A stretch of DNA of 64,000 bases, from positions 88,658 through 152,657 of the forward strand of contig CAMYNL010000004.1 in NCBI GenBank assembly GCA_947259705.1, given 5' to 3'. The DNA comes from an uncultured Gammaproteobacteria bacterium. Lineage in GTDB: Bacteria; Pseudomonadota; Gammaproteobacteria; Arenicellales; JAANXG01. Under the pieces are notes generated by a model. It searched no databases, was not told where the DNA came from, and worked only from the letters and a program-made list of their open reading frames with translations. Shown here piece by piece: positions 37,002 to 46,011 of the stretch. Within the stretch, counting starts at the first letter, position 1. Each line of letters begins with the position of its first letter. Made by a program: the position numbers and the translations under genes.

Positions 37002-37098
37002 CTGTCCAGGGGTCGAAAAGCCCTGTATTTGCTGGCTTGATGGGTTTGGTGAGTCTGTGCTACTGTCCGCGCCGCACGCTGTGTGAACAGGGGAGAAC

Positions 37099-37584
37099 AT
37101 GTCGGGCGGCGGTGTGACTGATTCCGTATTTGAAGACGGCTTCAAGGCGATAATCAGACCCAACTGCTCGATGTCACCACGGGGCCTGGTGACCTTCGTT
37201 ATATGCCTGACCGTGGTATCGTTGTCCATCGCGCTCAGCTTTCTGAGCCTCGGCCTGTGGATGGTTCTGCCTTTTGCGGGTCTAGAGACGATTATCGTGG
37301 CAGTGGCCATCGCAGCATCGGTGCGCCGCGCCAGTGACTATGAGATGCTGATCGTTGACGGGGATGAAGTCACGATCACCCAGAACCGCGGCGGACGCAC
37401 CCGGACTTCCAAGTTCCAGCGCTATTGGACCCAGGTGCGACATGAGCCCGGCGCAACACGATTACAACCTGACCGCCTGTTGATTGGATCGCATGGTCGA
37501 TTCGTGGCCATCGGTGCGGATTTAACCGAGGCGGATAAGAAGCGGTTTGCCGCGCGCATCAGCACTGTGCTTCGAGTCGGGTGA
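37099..37584 (+). CDS. DUF2244 family membrane protein
   Basis: A 161-residue protein with two hydrophobic segments at about 32-52 and 56-74 and a soluble C-terminal part, typical of the DUF2244 family that frequently precedes cytochrome c oxidase genes. No catalytic motif is visible. It is 41 bp upstream of coxB, and its role may be in oxidase assembly, but no function is established. Confidence 0.85.
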   Translation: MSGGGVTDSVFEDGFKAIIRPNCSMSPRGLVTFVICLTVVSLSIALSFLSLGLWMVLPFAGLETIIVAVAIAASVRRASDYEMLIVDGDEVTITQNRGGRTRTSKFQRYWTQVRHEPGATRLQPDRLLIGSHGRFVAIGADLTEADKKRFAARISTVLRVG

Positions 37585-37625
37585 GCAGGACTAAGGTTTG
37601 GATGATACAGAGGAGTCAGTGAGAC

Positions 37626-38750
37626 ATGCTAATGTCGCGTAGCAAGCTATCGGCGGCCATCATCGGTCTCGCCGTTCCGTGGTTGCCGGTTGTGCCCGCC
37701 ATGGCGGATTATGGACTGAACCTTCCTCCGCCGGTCTCGCCCATTGGTGACGAGATACTGAGTCTCCACAACCTGATCATGCTCATCTGCCTGATCATCT
37801 TCGTGGTGGTGTTCTCGTTCATGTTCTACTCCATCTACGCCCATCGTAAGAGCAAAGGACACAAGGCGGCCCAGTTCTCGCACAGCACCAGGCTGGAGAT
37901 AGTCTGGTCGGTGATTCCGTTCGTGATCCTAGTCGGAATGGCAATCCCCAGCACCGCCACCCTGATCCGCATGGAGGACACATCGCAGGCGGATGTAACC
38001 GTGAAGATCACCGGTTACCAGTGGAAGTGGCGTTACGAGTACCTGGATCACGGAATCGCTTTCAACAGCAATCTTTCGACGCCCCGCGACCAGATTGAGA
38101 ACCGCAGCGCCAAAGGAGATAACTATTTGCTGGAGGTGGATAGACCGCTGGTTCTGCCGACCGACACCAAGGTACGGTTCCTGATCACCGCCAACGACGT
38201 CATTCATTCCTGGTGGGTGCCGGAACTGGCGGTCAAGAAGGACGGCATTCCCGGTTTTATCAACGAAATCTGGACGCTGATCAAGAAGCCCGGCATCTAC
38301 CGCGGGCAGTGCACCGAGCTGTGCGGAAAGGACCATGGCTTCATGCCGGTCGTGGTGGACGCCAGGTCGCCGGAGGATTTCCAGGCCTGGCTGGCGGCGA
38401 ACAAGCAGGAGGCCGCCGCAGATGCCTCGGCGGCGATGGCCGAGTGGAGCATGGATGACCTGATGGCGAAAGGTAAGGAAATATATGGCGCCTGCGCAGC
38501 CTGCCACGGCGCGCAGGGCGAAGGCGTCCCCAACGTTTTCCCACCCATCGCCGGCAGCGCCGTGGCCACCGGCCCCGTCGCACAGCACCTCGAGGTCGTT
38601 ATGAACGGCCGTGACGGGACCGCGATGCAGGCTTTCAAGGGCCAGCTCAGCGATACCGAGATCGCCGCGGTGGTGACTTACCAGCGCAACTCGTTCGGCA
38701 ACAGCGCCGGCGATGCCGTTCAGCCTGCCGACGTCAAGGCCTTGCGCTGA
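37626..38750 (+). CDS. coxB: Cytochrome c oxidase subunit II with C-terminal cytochrome c domain
   Basis: A 374-residue caa3-type subunit II. A signal peptide (1-27) is followed by two membrane helices; the CuA site uses HSWW and CTELCGKDHGFM. From about residue 275 a class I cytochrome c domain follows with heme motif CAACH near 290 and distal Met around 332. This fusion lets it receive electrons through its own heme. A GAGGAG ribosome site precedes the ATG. Confidence 0.95.
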   Translation: MLMSRSKLSAAIIGLAVPWLPVVPAMADYGLNLPPPVSPIGDEILSLHNLIMLICLIIFVVVFSFMFYSIYAHRKSKGHKAAQFSHSTRLEIVWSVIPFVILVGMAIPSTATLIRMEDTSQADVTVKITGYQWKWRYEYLDHGIAFNSNLSTPRDQIENRSAKGDNYLLEVDRPLVLPTDTKVRFLITANDVIHSWWVPELAVKKDGIPGFINEIWTLIKKPGIYRGQCTELCGKDHGFMPVVVDARSPEDFQAWLAANKQEAAADASAAMAEWSMDDLMAKGKEIYGACAACHGAQGEGVPNVFPPIAGSAVATGPVAQHLEVVMNGRDGTAMQAFKGQLSDTEIAAVVTYQRNSFGNSAGDAVQPADVKALR

Positions 38751-38777
38751 GATCTGAATTTCCAGGAGACAGAAGTC

Positions 38778-40352
38778 ATGGCAACAGCAGAAGCAGCCCA
38801 TCACGAAGAACACCATCATCCGAGCGGGATCATGCGGTGGATTACCACCACCAACCACAAGGATATAGGCACGCTCTATCTTTCGTTTTCATTGATGATG
38901 TTCATGGTCGGCGGTGCGATGGCTCTGGTCATTCGCGCCGAACTGTTCCAGCCGGGTCTGCAGATCGTCGATCCGCATTTCTTCAACCAGATGACCACCA
39001 TGCACGCGCTGGTGATGATCTTCGGCGCCATCATGCCCGGTTTCGTCGGCTTCGCGAACTGGATGATCCCGATGATGATCGGCGCGCCCGACATGGCGCT
39101 GCCGCGCCTGAACAACTGGAGCTTCTGGATCCTGCCGTTTGCCTTCACCATGCTTCTGGGAAGCCTGTTCGCCCCGGGCGGCGGGCCGGCTTCCGGCTGG
39201 ACACTATATGCGCCGCTGTCCATCCAGGGCGGCATGAGCGTGGACATGACGATCCTGGCAGTGCACATGATGGGCATATCTTCCGTGCTGGGCGCGATCA
39301 ATATAGTGGTGACGGTCTTCAACATGCGAGCGCCGGGTATGACGCTGATGAAGATGCCCCTGTTCGTGTGGACGTGGTTGATCACCGCCTACCTGCTCAT
39401 CGCCGTGATGCCGGTGCTGGCTGGCGCGGTGACCATGCTGCTCACCGATCGGCATTTCGGCACCGCATTCTTCGACCCGGCCGGAGGCGGCGACCCGGTC
39501 ATGTTCCAGCATATCTTCTGGTTTTTCGGCCATCCCGAGGTCTACGTGATGATCCTGCCGGCGTTCGGGATCATATCCGAAATCATTCCGACCTTCGCTC
39601 GCAAGCCGCTGTTTGGATATGCCTCCATGGTGCTGGCCGTGGCGGGGATCGCGTTTCTGTCGTTCATCGTCTGGGCGCACCACATGTTCACGGTGGGCAT
39701 GCCGCTGATCGGGGAACTGTTCTTCATGTACGCGACCATGCTGATCGCGGTGCCCACGGGGGTCAAGGTCTTCAACTGGGTCGCCACCATGTGGCGCGGT
39801 TCGATGACCTTCGAAACACCCATGCTGTTCGCTATTTCCGTGGTGGTGCTGTTCACCATCGGCGGGCTGTCCGGCCTCATGCTGGCCATTACGCCGGCGG
39901 ATTTCCAGTATCACGATACCTACTTCGTGGTCGCCCACTTCCACTACGTGCTCTTCTCCGGTGCGGCGATGGCGATGATGGGGGGTGCCTACTACTGGTT
40001 GCCGAAATGGACCGGCCACATGTATGACGAAAAGTTGGGCAAGCTCCACTTCTGGCTCACCGCGATTTTCTTCAATATCACCTTTTTCCCGCAGCATTTC
40101 CTCGGGCTGGCGGGTATGCCGCGGCGAATTCCGGACTACGCCCTGCAATTCACCGAGTTCAACGTGATGTCGAGCATCGGCGCCTTCGGACTCGGCTTCT
40201 CCCAGCTGCTGCTGGTCTACGTTGTAGTCAAGTGCGTGCGTGGAGGGGAAAAGGCGTCTGCCGAGGTATGGGACAACCCCAAGGGACTGGAGTGGACTGT
40301 GCCGTCCCCGGCGCCCTATCACACGTTCGAGACTCCGCCGCAGGTGAGATGA
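38778..40352 (+). CDS. coxA: Cytochrome c oxidase subunit I
   Basis: A 524-residue, 12-helix heme-copper oxidase subunit, the catalytic core that reduces oxygen and pumps protons. It has the HPEVY motif with the cross-linked His-Tyr, WAHHMF for CuB ligands, and HDTYFVVAHFHYVL for heme a and a3 ligation. A proper A-type D-channel (NHKDIGTLY) is present. It follows coxB by 27 bp. Confidence 0.97.
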   Translation: MATAEAAHHEEHHHPSGIMRWITTTNHKDIGTLYLSFSLMMFMVGGAMALVIRAELFQPGLQIVDPHFFNQMTTMHALVMIFGAIMPGFVGFANWMIPMMIGAPDMALPRLNNWSFWILPFAFTMLLGSLFAPGGGPASGWTLYAPLSIQGGMSVDMTILAVHMMGISSVLGAINIVVTVFNMRAPGMTLMKMPLFVWTWLITAYLLIAVMPVLAGAVTMLLTDRHFGTAFFDPAGGGDPVMFQHIFWFFGHPEVYVMILPAFGIISEIIPTFARKPLFGYASMVLAVAGIAFLSFIVWAHHMFTVGMPLIGELFFMYATMLIAVPTGVKVFNWVATMWRGSMTFETPMLFAISVVVLFTIGGLSGLMLAITPADFQYHDTYFVVAHFHYVLFSGAAMAMMGGAYYWLPKWTGHMYDEKLGKLHFWLTAIFFNITFFPQHFLGLAGMPRRIPDYALQFTEFNVMSSIGAFGLGFSQLLLVYVVVKCVRGGEKASAEVWDNPKGLEWTVPSPAPYHTFETPPQVR

Positions 40353-40355
40353 TCG

Positions 40356-40472
40356 GTGGAGCTTGATCGCAGCAACCGTGCCCGGGTCCGGGCCAACATC
40401 AGGCTGGCGCTGGTGCTTGGGGCGATCGCTGTCGGCTTTTTCATTATTGCCCTGACGGTTGATTGGACGTGA
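40356..40472 (+). CDS. Small single-helix membrane protein between coxA and ctaG
   Basis: A 38-residue frame from GTG 40356, too short for usual gene callers. The first 15 residues are polar and basic and are followed by one hydrophobic helix (residues 17-34). It starts three bases after coxA and overlaps ctaG by 4 bases (GTGA), which supports real translation. Small membrane proteins occur at this place in many gammaproteobacterial oxidase operons. Function unknown. Confidence 0.7.
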   Translation: MELDRSNRARVRANIRLALVLGAIAVGFFIIALTVDWT

Positions 40473-41074
40473 CGGAGCAAGCGATAAGACAGGCCGCCAA
40501 CCGCAGGATCATCACCCGCGCAGTGATGGTGGCGGTCGCCATGTTCGGCTTCGGGTTCGCCATGGTGCCCTTGTATGACCTGTTCTGCGACATCACCGGG
40601 CTGAACGGCAAGACCGGCGTGACCGACTCCGGAAGCGCCCGGGCGCAGGCGGTGGACGAGACCCGTCTGATCACGGTGGAATTCACCGGCAACACGGCAG
40701 GTGGCCTGCCCTGGGAGTTCCGACCCGCTGTCGCGAAGATGCAGGTGCACCCGGGCCAGGTGGCGGAAGCAGTCTACGTCGCCCGAAACACAACCAGCGA
40801 CAGGATGGTGGGTAGAGCCATTCCGAGTGTCGCCCCGAACCGGGCCGCAGCGCATTTCAAGAAGACGGAATGCTTCTGTTTCAGCAACCAGGAACTGGCA
40901 CCAGGCGAGTCGCGGGAAATGCCGGTTCGCTTCGTCGTCGAAACGGACGTTCCGCAAGACGTGCACACCATTACCCTGTCGTATTCGTTCTTCAATGCCG
41001 GGAAATACTCTTCGTCCGACGCCGGGACCGGCACTGCTGGCAGCGATGCGATTCGCCGCGGGGAAAAGGGATGA
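40469..41074 (+). CDS. ctaG: Cytochrome c oxidase assembly protein CtaG/Cox11
   Basis: A 201-residue copper chaperone that loads CuB of subunit I. One N-terminal membrane helix is followed by a periplasmic immunoglobulin-like domain with ECFCFSNQEL, the copper-binding CFCF motif. GTG 40469 overlaps the small upstream gene by 4 bases. It is shorter at the N-terminus if GTG is used than the TTG at 40463. Confidence 0.94.
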   Translation: MTEQAIRQAANRRIITRAVMVAVAMFGFGFAMVPLYDLFCDITGLNGKTGVTDSGSARAQAVDETRLITVEFTGNTAGGLPWEFRPAVAKMQVHPGQVAEAVYVARNTTSDRMVGRAIPSVAPNRAAAHFKKTECFCFSNQELAPGESREMPVRFVVETDVPQDVHTITLSYSFFNAGKYSSSDAGTGTAGSDAIRRGEKG

Positions 41075-41120
41075 CCGATATAATTATCCAAGAACTAGAG
41101 AAGACTGAAGGGGAAAATTA

Positions 41121-41999
41121 ATGAGCAGCTCCCACGGCGGCTACTATCTGCCCGACCCAAGTGGCTGGCCGATCATTGGTTCGATCGGCATCTTCACGCT
41201 GGCCCTCGGATTCATGCTGTTTCTCAACGACGTGAGCACGGGGCCGATACTGATGCTGGTCGGCGCCGGCGTCGTCATATTCATGATGTTCGGCTGGTTC
41301 GGCACCGTGATCCGGGAAAGTGAGGGCGGACTCTACAACGATCATGTCGGGCTATCGTTCCGCATGGGCATGATGTGGTTCATCTTTTCCGAGGTCATGT
41401 TCTTTGCCGCGTTTTTCGGGGCCTTGTTCTACACACGGCAGCTGGCAGTACCCTGGCTGGCGGAAACCGACCTGCTATGGCCTGGTTTCGAGGGTGGCTG
41501 GCCGACCGCTGGTCCTAAGGGCCCAATGCCCATCCAGGCCGATACGCCGACTGCGGACCCCGCCCAGTTCTCCACTATCGGTCCTTGGGGCATCCCACTG
41601 CTGAACACAGCGATCCTGCTGTTTTCGAGCGTTACCGTGACCATTGCACACCACGCGATCAAGGCCAACCAGCGCGGCACGCTGATTTTCTGGCTGGCCT
41701 TCACGGTTGTGCTGGGATTTATCTTCCTGTACTTCCAGGCCTACGAATATGCCCACGCCTATGGTGAACTGGGCCTGACGCTGGGTACGGGGGTATACGG
41801 CGCGACCTTCTTCATGCTAACGGGGTTTCATGGTGCGCACGTTACCATCGGGGTGATCATATTGACCGTAGTGCTGTTGCGCTGCATGAAAGGGCATTTC
41901 TCGCCGGAAAACCATTTCGCCTTCGAGGCGGGAGCATGGTACTGGCATTTCGTGGACACGGTTTGGGTCGGATTATTCATCTTTGTCTACGTGCTCTGA
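41121..41999 (+). CDS. coxC: Cytochrome c oxidase subunit III
   Basis: A 292-residue seven-helix membrane protein of the oxidase complex. Family marks include LSFRMGMMWFIFSEVMFF, EYAHAYGELG, GVYGATFFMLTGFHGAHV and WYWHFVDTVW. It follows ctaG after about 47 bp, within which a 16-codon frame of doubtful meaning lies. Confidence 0.96.
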   Translation: MSSSHGGYYLPDPSGWPIIGSIGIFTLALGFMLFLNDVSTGPILMLVGAGVVIFMMFGWFGTVIRESEGGLYNDHVGLSFRMGMMWFIFSEVMFFAAFFGALFYTRQLAVPWLAETDLLWPGFEGGWPTAGPKGPMPIQADTPTADPAQFSTIGPWGIPLLNTAILLFSSVTVTIAHHAIKANQRGTLIFWLAFTVVLGFIFLYFQAYEYAHAYGELGLTLGTGVYGATFFMLTGFHGAHVTIGVIILTVVLLRCMKGHFSPENHFAFEAGAWYWHFVDTVWVGLFIFVYVL

Positions 42000-42055
42000 C
42001 AGGTCTGGTCCAGGTTCCAGCGGGCGTTGCCACCACGACGCGTTTCTTCGAGATT

Positions 42056-42289
42056 TCAGCGGTCTGCGGTGGGTTGAGCCCAGTGCGGCTGTATGGAATT
42101 CGTGGGGGTAATGGCCCCGGTGTAGATGCCGACGCAGAGGACGAGGAACAGAACGACCCAGATGGAGATTCTTGCCGTGAGCGCCTTCAATGTCCGGGTA
42201 CCCTGGCCCCGGTCCTTGTAAAGAAAGAACAGGCCGGAGAAAAGGCTGATAACCATCAGCAGCAGCATCAGCAGGATGAAGGCTTTCAT
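42056..42289 (-). CDS. DUF2909 twin-transmembrane protein
   Basis: A 77-residue protein with two hydrophobic helices (about 3-22 and 42-60) joined by a basic loop, on the opposite strand between coxC and SURF1. DUF2909 proteins typically occupy exactly this place in gammaproteobacterial oxidase clusters. ATG 42289 begins at MKAFILL; two earlier ATGs at 42295 and 42301 are possible and no ribosome site separates them. Role unknown. Confidence 0.82.
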   Translation of the reverse strand: MKAFILLMLLLMVISLFSGLFFLYKDRGQGTRTLKALTARISIWVVLFLVLCVGIYTGAITPTNSIQPHWAQPTADR

Positions 42290-42353
42290 CAACATCAGCA
42301 TTGACGAGACGGCAAAGAAGCAATGGTAACAGATCGGCAGTGAATTTGGCGCG

Positions 42354-43094
42354 ATGAGGATATCGGGTTGCCTCAACGCGTTGCTGCCGACGTTGGCGAC
42401 CATCGTGGTGTTAGCCGTGTTGGTGGGGCTGGGTGTGTGGCAGCTGGACCGGGCACGGCAAAAGATGGAGATCAAGCAGACCTTCGAGGCCCGCGGGGCG
42501 CTGGCCCCGGTCATCGTTGGGGCGGATCCCGTAATCGCAGCCGATGCCCATTTTCGATGGGCTGAGGCCAGGGGCTCCTTTCAGCCGGATTATCAGATCC
42601 TGCTTGATAACAAGGTGCACCGTGGACGGGCTGGCTACCATGTGTTGACGCCGCTGCAGGTCGAGGGCTTTGACTGGTGGCTGCTGATAAATCGTGGCTG
42701 GGTTTCGTGGGGTCCGGACCGTGCTTCGCTACCGAAAATCGACACGCCGCGTGGTATGGTGAGAGTGATGGGAAGGTTGCGGCGGCCGCCGGCCGAGTAT
42801 TTCACCCTGGCCGACCAATCCGCCGATAACGGGCGGTTCGAGAAGCGGTGGCAGGTATTGGACCTGGACCGCTATGCGCGGTTAACCGGCCGGCCAATCT
42901 ATCCGGTGGTGCTGGAGCTGGACCCGGGCGATGACTCAGGGAGCGGGTTTGTGCGCGAGCGGCTCGAATACGAGGACGCGTGGATCGCGCGTCATAGGGG
43001 TTATGCGCTGCAGTGGTTTTCGCTGGCAGCGGCGCTGGTGATGATTTACGTCGTTTTGCAGCTGCGTTCACGCAGAAGAGCGAATGAAGATTGA
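42354..43094 (+). CDS. SURF1 family cytochrome oxidase assembly protein
   Basis: A 246-residue protein with membrane helices at both ends (about 10-26 and 216-236). GVWQLDRARQK near the N terminus, a central LLDNK...GYHVLTPL and LLINRGWVSWG are SURF1 marks. It helps insert heme a into subunit I. ATG overlaps no neighbour but the next gene starts 11 bases before its end. Confidence 0.93.
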   Translation: MRISGCLNALLPTLATIVVLAVLVGLGVWQLDRARQKMEIKQTFEARGALAPVIVGADPVIAADAHFRWAEARGSFQPDYQILLDNKVHRGRAGYHVLTPLQVEGFDWWLLINRGWVSWGPDRASLPKIDTPRGMVRVMGRLRRPPAEYFTLADQSADNGRFEKRWQVLDLDRYARLTGRPIYPVVLELDPGDDSGSGFVRERLEYEDAWIARHRGYALQWFSLAAALVMIYVVLQLRSRRRANED

Positions 43095-43686
43095 AAACAG
43101 GTTGAGGCGAGGTTCCGGAAGATGGCAGATCGTTGCCATCGGCGTGGTCTTTGCACTGCCGATAATGGCGGCCTACTTCTGGCAGCCGACAGGCTATGTC
43201 AATTACGGGGAGCTGGTAGAGCCTGCGCGGCCGCTCAAGAACCTGGCCCTGCAGCAGCCAGACGGAACCAATGTGCCCTTCAGCTCCCTTAAGCAGAAGT
43301 GGACCTTGCTGTATGTCGGCGGGCCCCAATGCGACGACCGGTGCCGCAACAACCTGTACAAGATTCAGCAGGTCAGGCTGACTCAAAGCAAGAACATACA
43401 TCGCGTGCAAAGCGTATATGTCGCGCCTGCGGAACTGGACATGGCAAAGCTGGCGGATGTGTCGGCGGCTTTTCCGGGCGTGCGCACACTGGTGGCACCG
43501 CCAGTGGTGATGCAGAACCTGGCCGCCCAGTTGATTATGGGTTCGCGGATGCCGCCGGACGGCGGTGATCGAATCTATGTCATCGACCCGCTGGGGAACT
43601 TCATGATGAGCTATCCCCACGATGCCGATCCCAGCCGCATGCGCAAGGATCTGAGTCGATTGTTGAAAGTATCGCAGATCGGTTAA
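43084..43686 (+). CDS. SCO1/SenC-like cytochrome oxidase assembly protein
   Basis: A 200-residue membrane-anchored protein with a thioredoxin-like domain. One N-terminal helix (15-33), then GGPQCDDRC, a CxxxC pair like the copper-binding pair of SCO1, and RIYVIDPLGNFMMSYP, as in SCO/SenC proteins. Likely role in copper delivery to CuA. It overlaps SURF1 by 11 bases. Confidence 0.8.
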   Translation: MKIENRLRRGSGRWQIVAIGVVFALPIMAAYFWQPTGYVNYGELVEPARPLKNLALQQPDGTNVPFSSLKQKWTLLYVGGPQCDDRCRNNLYKIQQVRLTQSKNIHRVQSVYVAPAELDMAKLADVSAAFPGVRTLVAPPVVMQNLAAQLIMGSRMPPDGGDRIYVIDPLGNFMMSYPHDADPSRMRKDLSRLLKVSQIG

Positions 43687-43691
43687 TCGCC

Positions 43692-44618
43692 ATGAAAGCA
43701 TCCGTCGAATCGAGCCTGAATGCTACCTTTGCGCAGCAACTGGCCCAGTACTATGAACTGACCAAGCCCAGAGTGGTGTCATTGATCATGTTTACCGCAA
43801 TTGTCGGCATGTTTCTCTCCACTCGCGGCATGGTTCCCCTCGACGCACTGCTGCTGGGCACGCTGGGAATCGGACTGGCCGCGGCTTCCGGGGCCGCCAT
43901 CAATCAGTTGCTGGATCAGCGCTTCGATACACTCATGGCGCGCACCCAGCGGCGGCCACTGCCCACGGGTCAGCTCAACGCATACCAGGCAGTCACTTTT
44001 GCGCTGCTGCTGGCGGTGTTCTCGATGGTTGTGTTGTCCTTCGGCGTCAACATGCTGACCGCGGTGCTGACGTTTGCCTCGTTGATCGGTTACGCGGTGA
44101 TCTACACGGTGTTTCTGAAGCATTGGACCCCACAGAACATCGTCATCGGCGGCGCCGCCGGGGCCTCGCCACCGGTGCTGGGCTGGGCGGCGGTGACCGG
44201 GGAAGTCAGCGCCGATGCGCTATTGCTGTTTCTGATTATCTTCTGCTGGACACCTCCCCACTTCTGGGCCCTGGCGCTTTATCGGCGCAAGGAATACGCC
44301 AACGCGGGGATACCCATGCTGCCGGTCACCCACGGCGACAAGTTCACCCGCCTGCACATACTGCTCTATACCTTACTGCTGGCGGCGGTATCCGTAATGC
44401 CCTTCGCCACCAGGATGTCGGGTTGGATCTATCTGGTTGGGGCACTGCTGCTGAACGGCAAATTCATCCTCTACGCGATTCGCCTTTACCGGCTTTATGA
44501 TGACGCCCTGGCCCGGCGGACGTTTGGATACTCGATTCAGTTCCTGGCAATGCTGTTTGCGCTCATGCTGGTTGACCATTACCGCGAATCTTATCTCGGC
44601 TGGCTGGGGATGAACTGA
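43692..44618 (+). CDS. ctaB: Protoheme IX farnesyltransferase (heme O synthase)
   Basis: A 308-residue membrane prenyltransferase with nine helices. NQLLDQRFD is the first DxxxD prenyl diphosphate site and MARTQRRPLPTG the conserved loop; YRRKEYANAGIPMLP is the second. It makes heme O. It follows the SCO-like gene by 5 bp; ctaA, the next enzyme of heme A synthesis, is not present between them as it usually is. Confidence 0.96.
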   Translation: MKASVESSLNATFAQQLAQYYELTKPRVVSLIMFTAIVGMFLSTRGMVPLDALLLGTLGIGLAAASGAAINQLLDQRFDTLMARTQRRPLPTGQLNAYQAVTFALLLAVFSMVVLSFGVNMLTAVLTFASLIGYAVIYTVFLKHWTPQNIVIGGAAGASPPVLGWAAVTGEVSADALLLFLIIFCWTPPHFWALALYRRKEYANAGIPMLPVTHGDKFTRLHILLYTLLLAAVSVMPFATRMSGWIYLVGALLLNGKFILYAIRLYRLYDDALARRTFGYSIQFLAMLFALMLVDHYRESYLGWLGMN

Positions 44619-44621
44619 TCC

Positions 44622-44939
44622 GTGAGCGCGCACAGCGCCAAGTTCAGCGTCGGTCAACTCGTCCAGCACCGGTTGTTTCACTACCGGGGCGTGATCGTGG
44701 ACGTGGACGCCGAATTCCAGGGCAGTGACGACTGGTACGACCGCGTCGCGCGTTCTCGCCCCCCCAAGGACGAACCCTGGTATCGGGTGCTGGTCCACGG
44801 CGCCGACCACCAGACCTATGTCGCGGAGCGAAATATCGCTAGGGACGCACGCAGTGAACCCATTGAGCACCCCTTGCTGGAGATATTTTTCGACGCCTTC
44901 GACGAGACCGGCTATCAAAGCAGATCGAGGCCAAATTAG
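44622..44939 (+). CDS. hspQ: HspQ heat shock / hemimethylated DNA-binding protein
   Basis: A 105-residue protein of the HspQ/YccV family: KFSVGQLVQHRLFHYRGVIVDVD, PWYRVLVHG and TYVAERNI are the family blocks. In Enterobacteria HspQ stimulates Lon protease and ties to DnaA control. GTG 44622 is used, three bases after ctaB. It closes the oxidase operon. Confidence 0.93.
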   Translation: MSAHSAKFSVGQLVQHRLFHYRGVIVDVDAEFQGSDDWYDRVARSRPPKDEPWYRVLVHGADHQTYVAERNIARDARSEPIEHPLLEIFFDAFDETGYQSRSRPN

Positions 44940-45095
44940 CGCAAATCGGGCTTGATTACCGAAATACAGCGAAATACCTGCAACGATATCGGTATACCCT
45001 GCGCGGCTGCCGCTGGTCGGCGGGAGTTGATTTTGGTAGCGATAGTCTTAAGAGTTGTAGAATGATATCTTTCATGATCGATGGGGTAAGTGGAG

Positions 45096-45935
45096 ATGAT
45101 GAATACAAAAAAAATCATCCTGGCGCTGGTATCCTCGGTGGCCTGGTTCAGCTCCGTAATGGCGGGCGAGGCCATCCAAGTGGCGGAATACCGCGCCGAC
45201 ACCGACCCAGCCAGGGTCGCGCCCGGTATCACTCGCGACATCGTCAATGCCTCCGAACTGCGGATCGGTGGCCCTTCCGTGGATTATCCGTGGGAAACGA
45301 ACCGGAAGGAATTCATCGAGGGTTACGAGGGGAGCCTGCTGCTGGGTCGCCACACTCTATCCGGCGTGCTGGATGTGAGGCAGAGCCAAGGCCTTGGGGT
45401 GAGCGCGCCGCTGCGGTTCTCGCAGTCGGTGATCTTTGGACCCAAGTACGCCTTCTCTCCACGCTTCGAGACACTGCTTTACCGCGGTTATGATCGCGAC
45501 GACGTGATGGACGCGGAGGTCGGACTTGGCCGCTACGGCGAATCCGACACCACGCGCACCGGTCTCGCCCAGATCATCTATCTCGCTGACCGGCGCGCAG
45601 CGATCCGCTTGGGCTATGAGTTCGAACAGGCGAATCGTCAGGACCTCTACACCGATGGCTACGGACACAGCCTCAATGTCAGCGGCCGCTTTCCGTTGTT
45701 TTGGGGCCTGCGTGCCAGCGTCGAAGCGGACTATGGTCGTTTCTCGTACCCGGAGTACGAGGGTGTTGCCGATACGGCGAGTAATCGGCACCAGTTCAGG
45801 GCGGCAATTAGTCATTCGCTCACCGAGCGCCTGCACGGCGGTATGCAGTACTCGTATCTCAACGAGGACTTCGATGACGCGCCACTTTCATACCAGCGCC
45901 ATACCTGGGGTCTGAATTTCCGCTACGATTACTAG
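45096..45935 (+). CDS. Putative outer-membrane beta-barrel protein
   Basis: A 279-residue protein with a signal peptide (cleavage near AGEA, residue 26) and a series of alternating beta strands such as GVLDVRQSQGLG, RFETLLYRGYDRDD, RAAIRLGYEFEQ and GLRASVEADYGRF. The last residue is Tyr (FRYDY), an outer-membrane barrel sign. No sequence family was recognised. ATG 45096 has GGGG about 9 bases upstream; 45099 would be the alternative. No obvious operon partner. Confidence 0.6.
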   Translation: MMNTKKIILALVSSVAWFSSVMAGEAIQVAEYRADTDPARVAPGITRDIVNASELRIGGPSVDYPWETNRKEFIEGYEGSLLLGRHTLSGVLDVRQSQGLGVSAPLRFSQSVIFGPKYAFSPRFETLLYRGYDRDDVMDAEVGLGRYGESDTTRTGLAQIIYLADRRAAIRLGYEFEQANRQDLYTDGYGHSLNVSGRFPLFWGLRASVEADYGRFSYPEYEGVADTASNRHQFRAAISHSLTERLHGGMQYSYLNEDFDDAPLSYQRHTWGLNFRYDY

Positions 45936-46011
45936 CGGAACACGCGCGGTATCTCCTCACACCACCGGCGGATCGGATCGGGAGTAGAACCCGGGCGCAC
46001 TGACGCAGGGC

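Noticed and set aside
41071-41121. A 16-codon frame between ctaG and coxC, with ATGA overlap
   Set aside because: It is too short to support a gene, has no hydrophobic helix and may be chance from the overlap.
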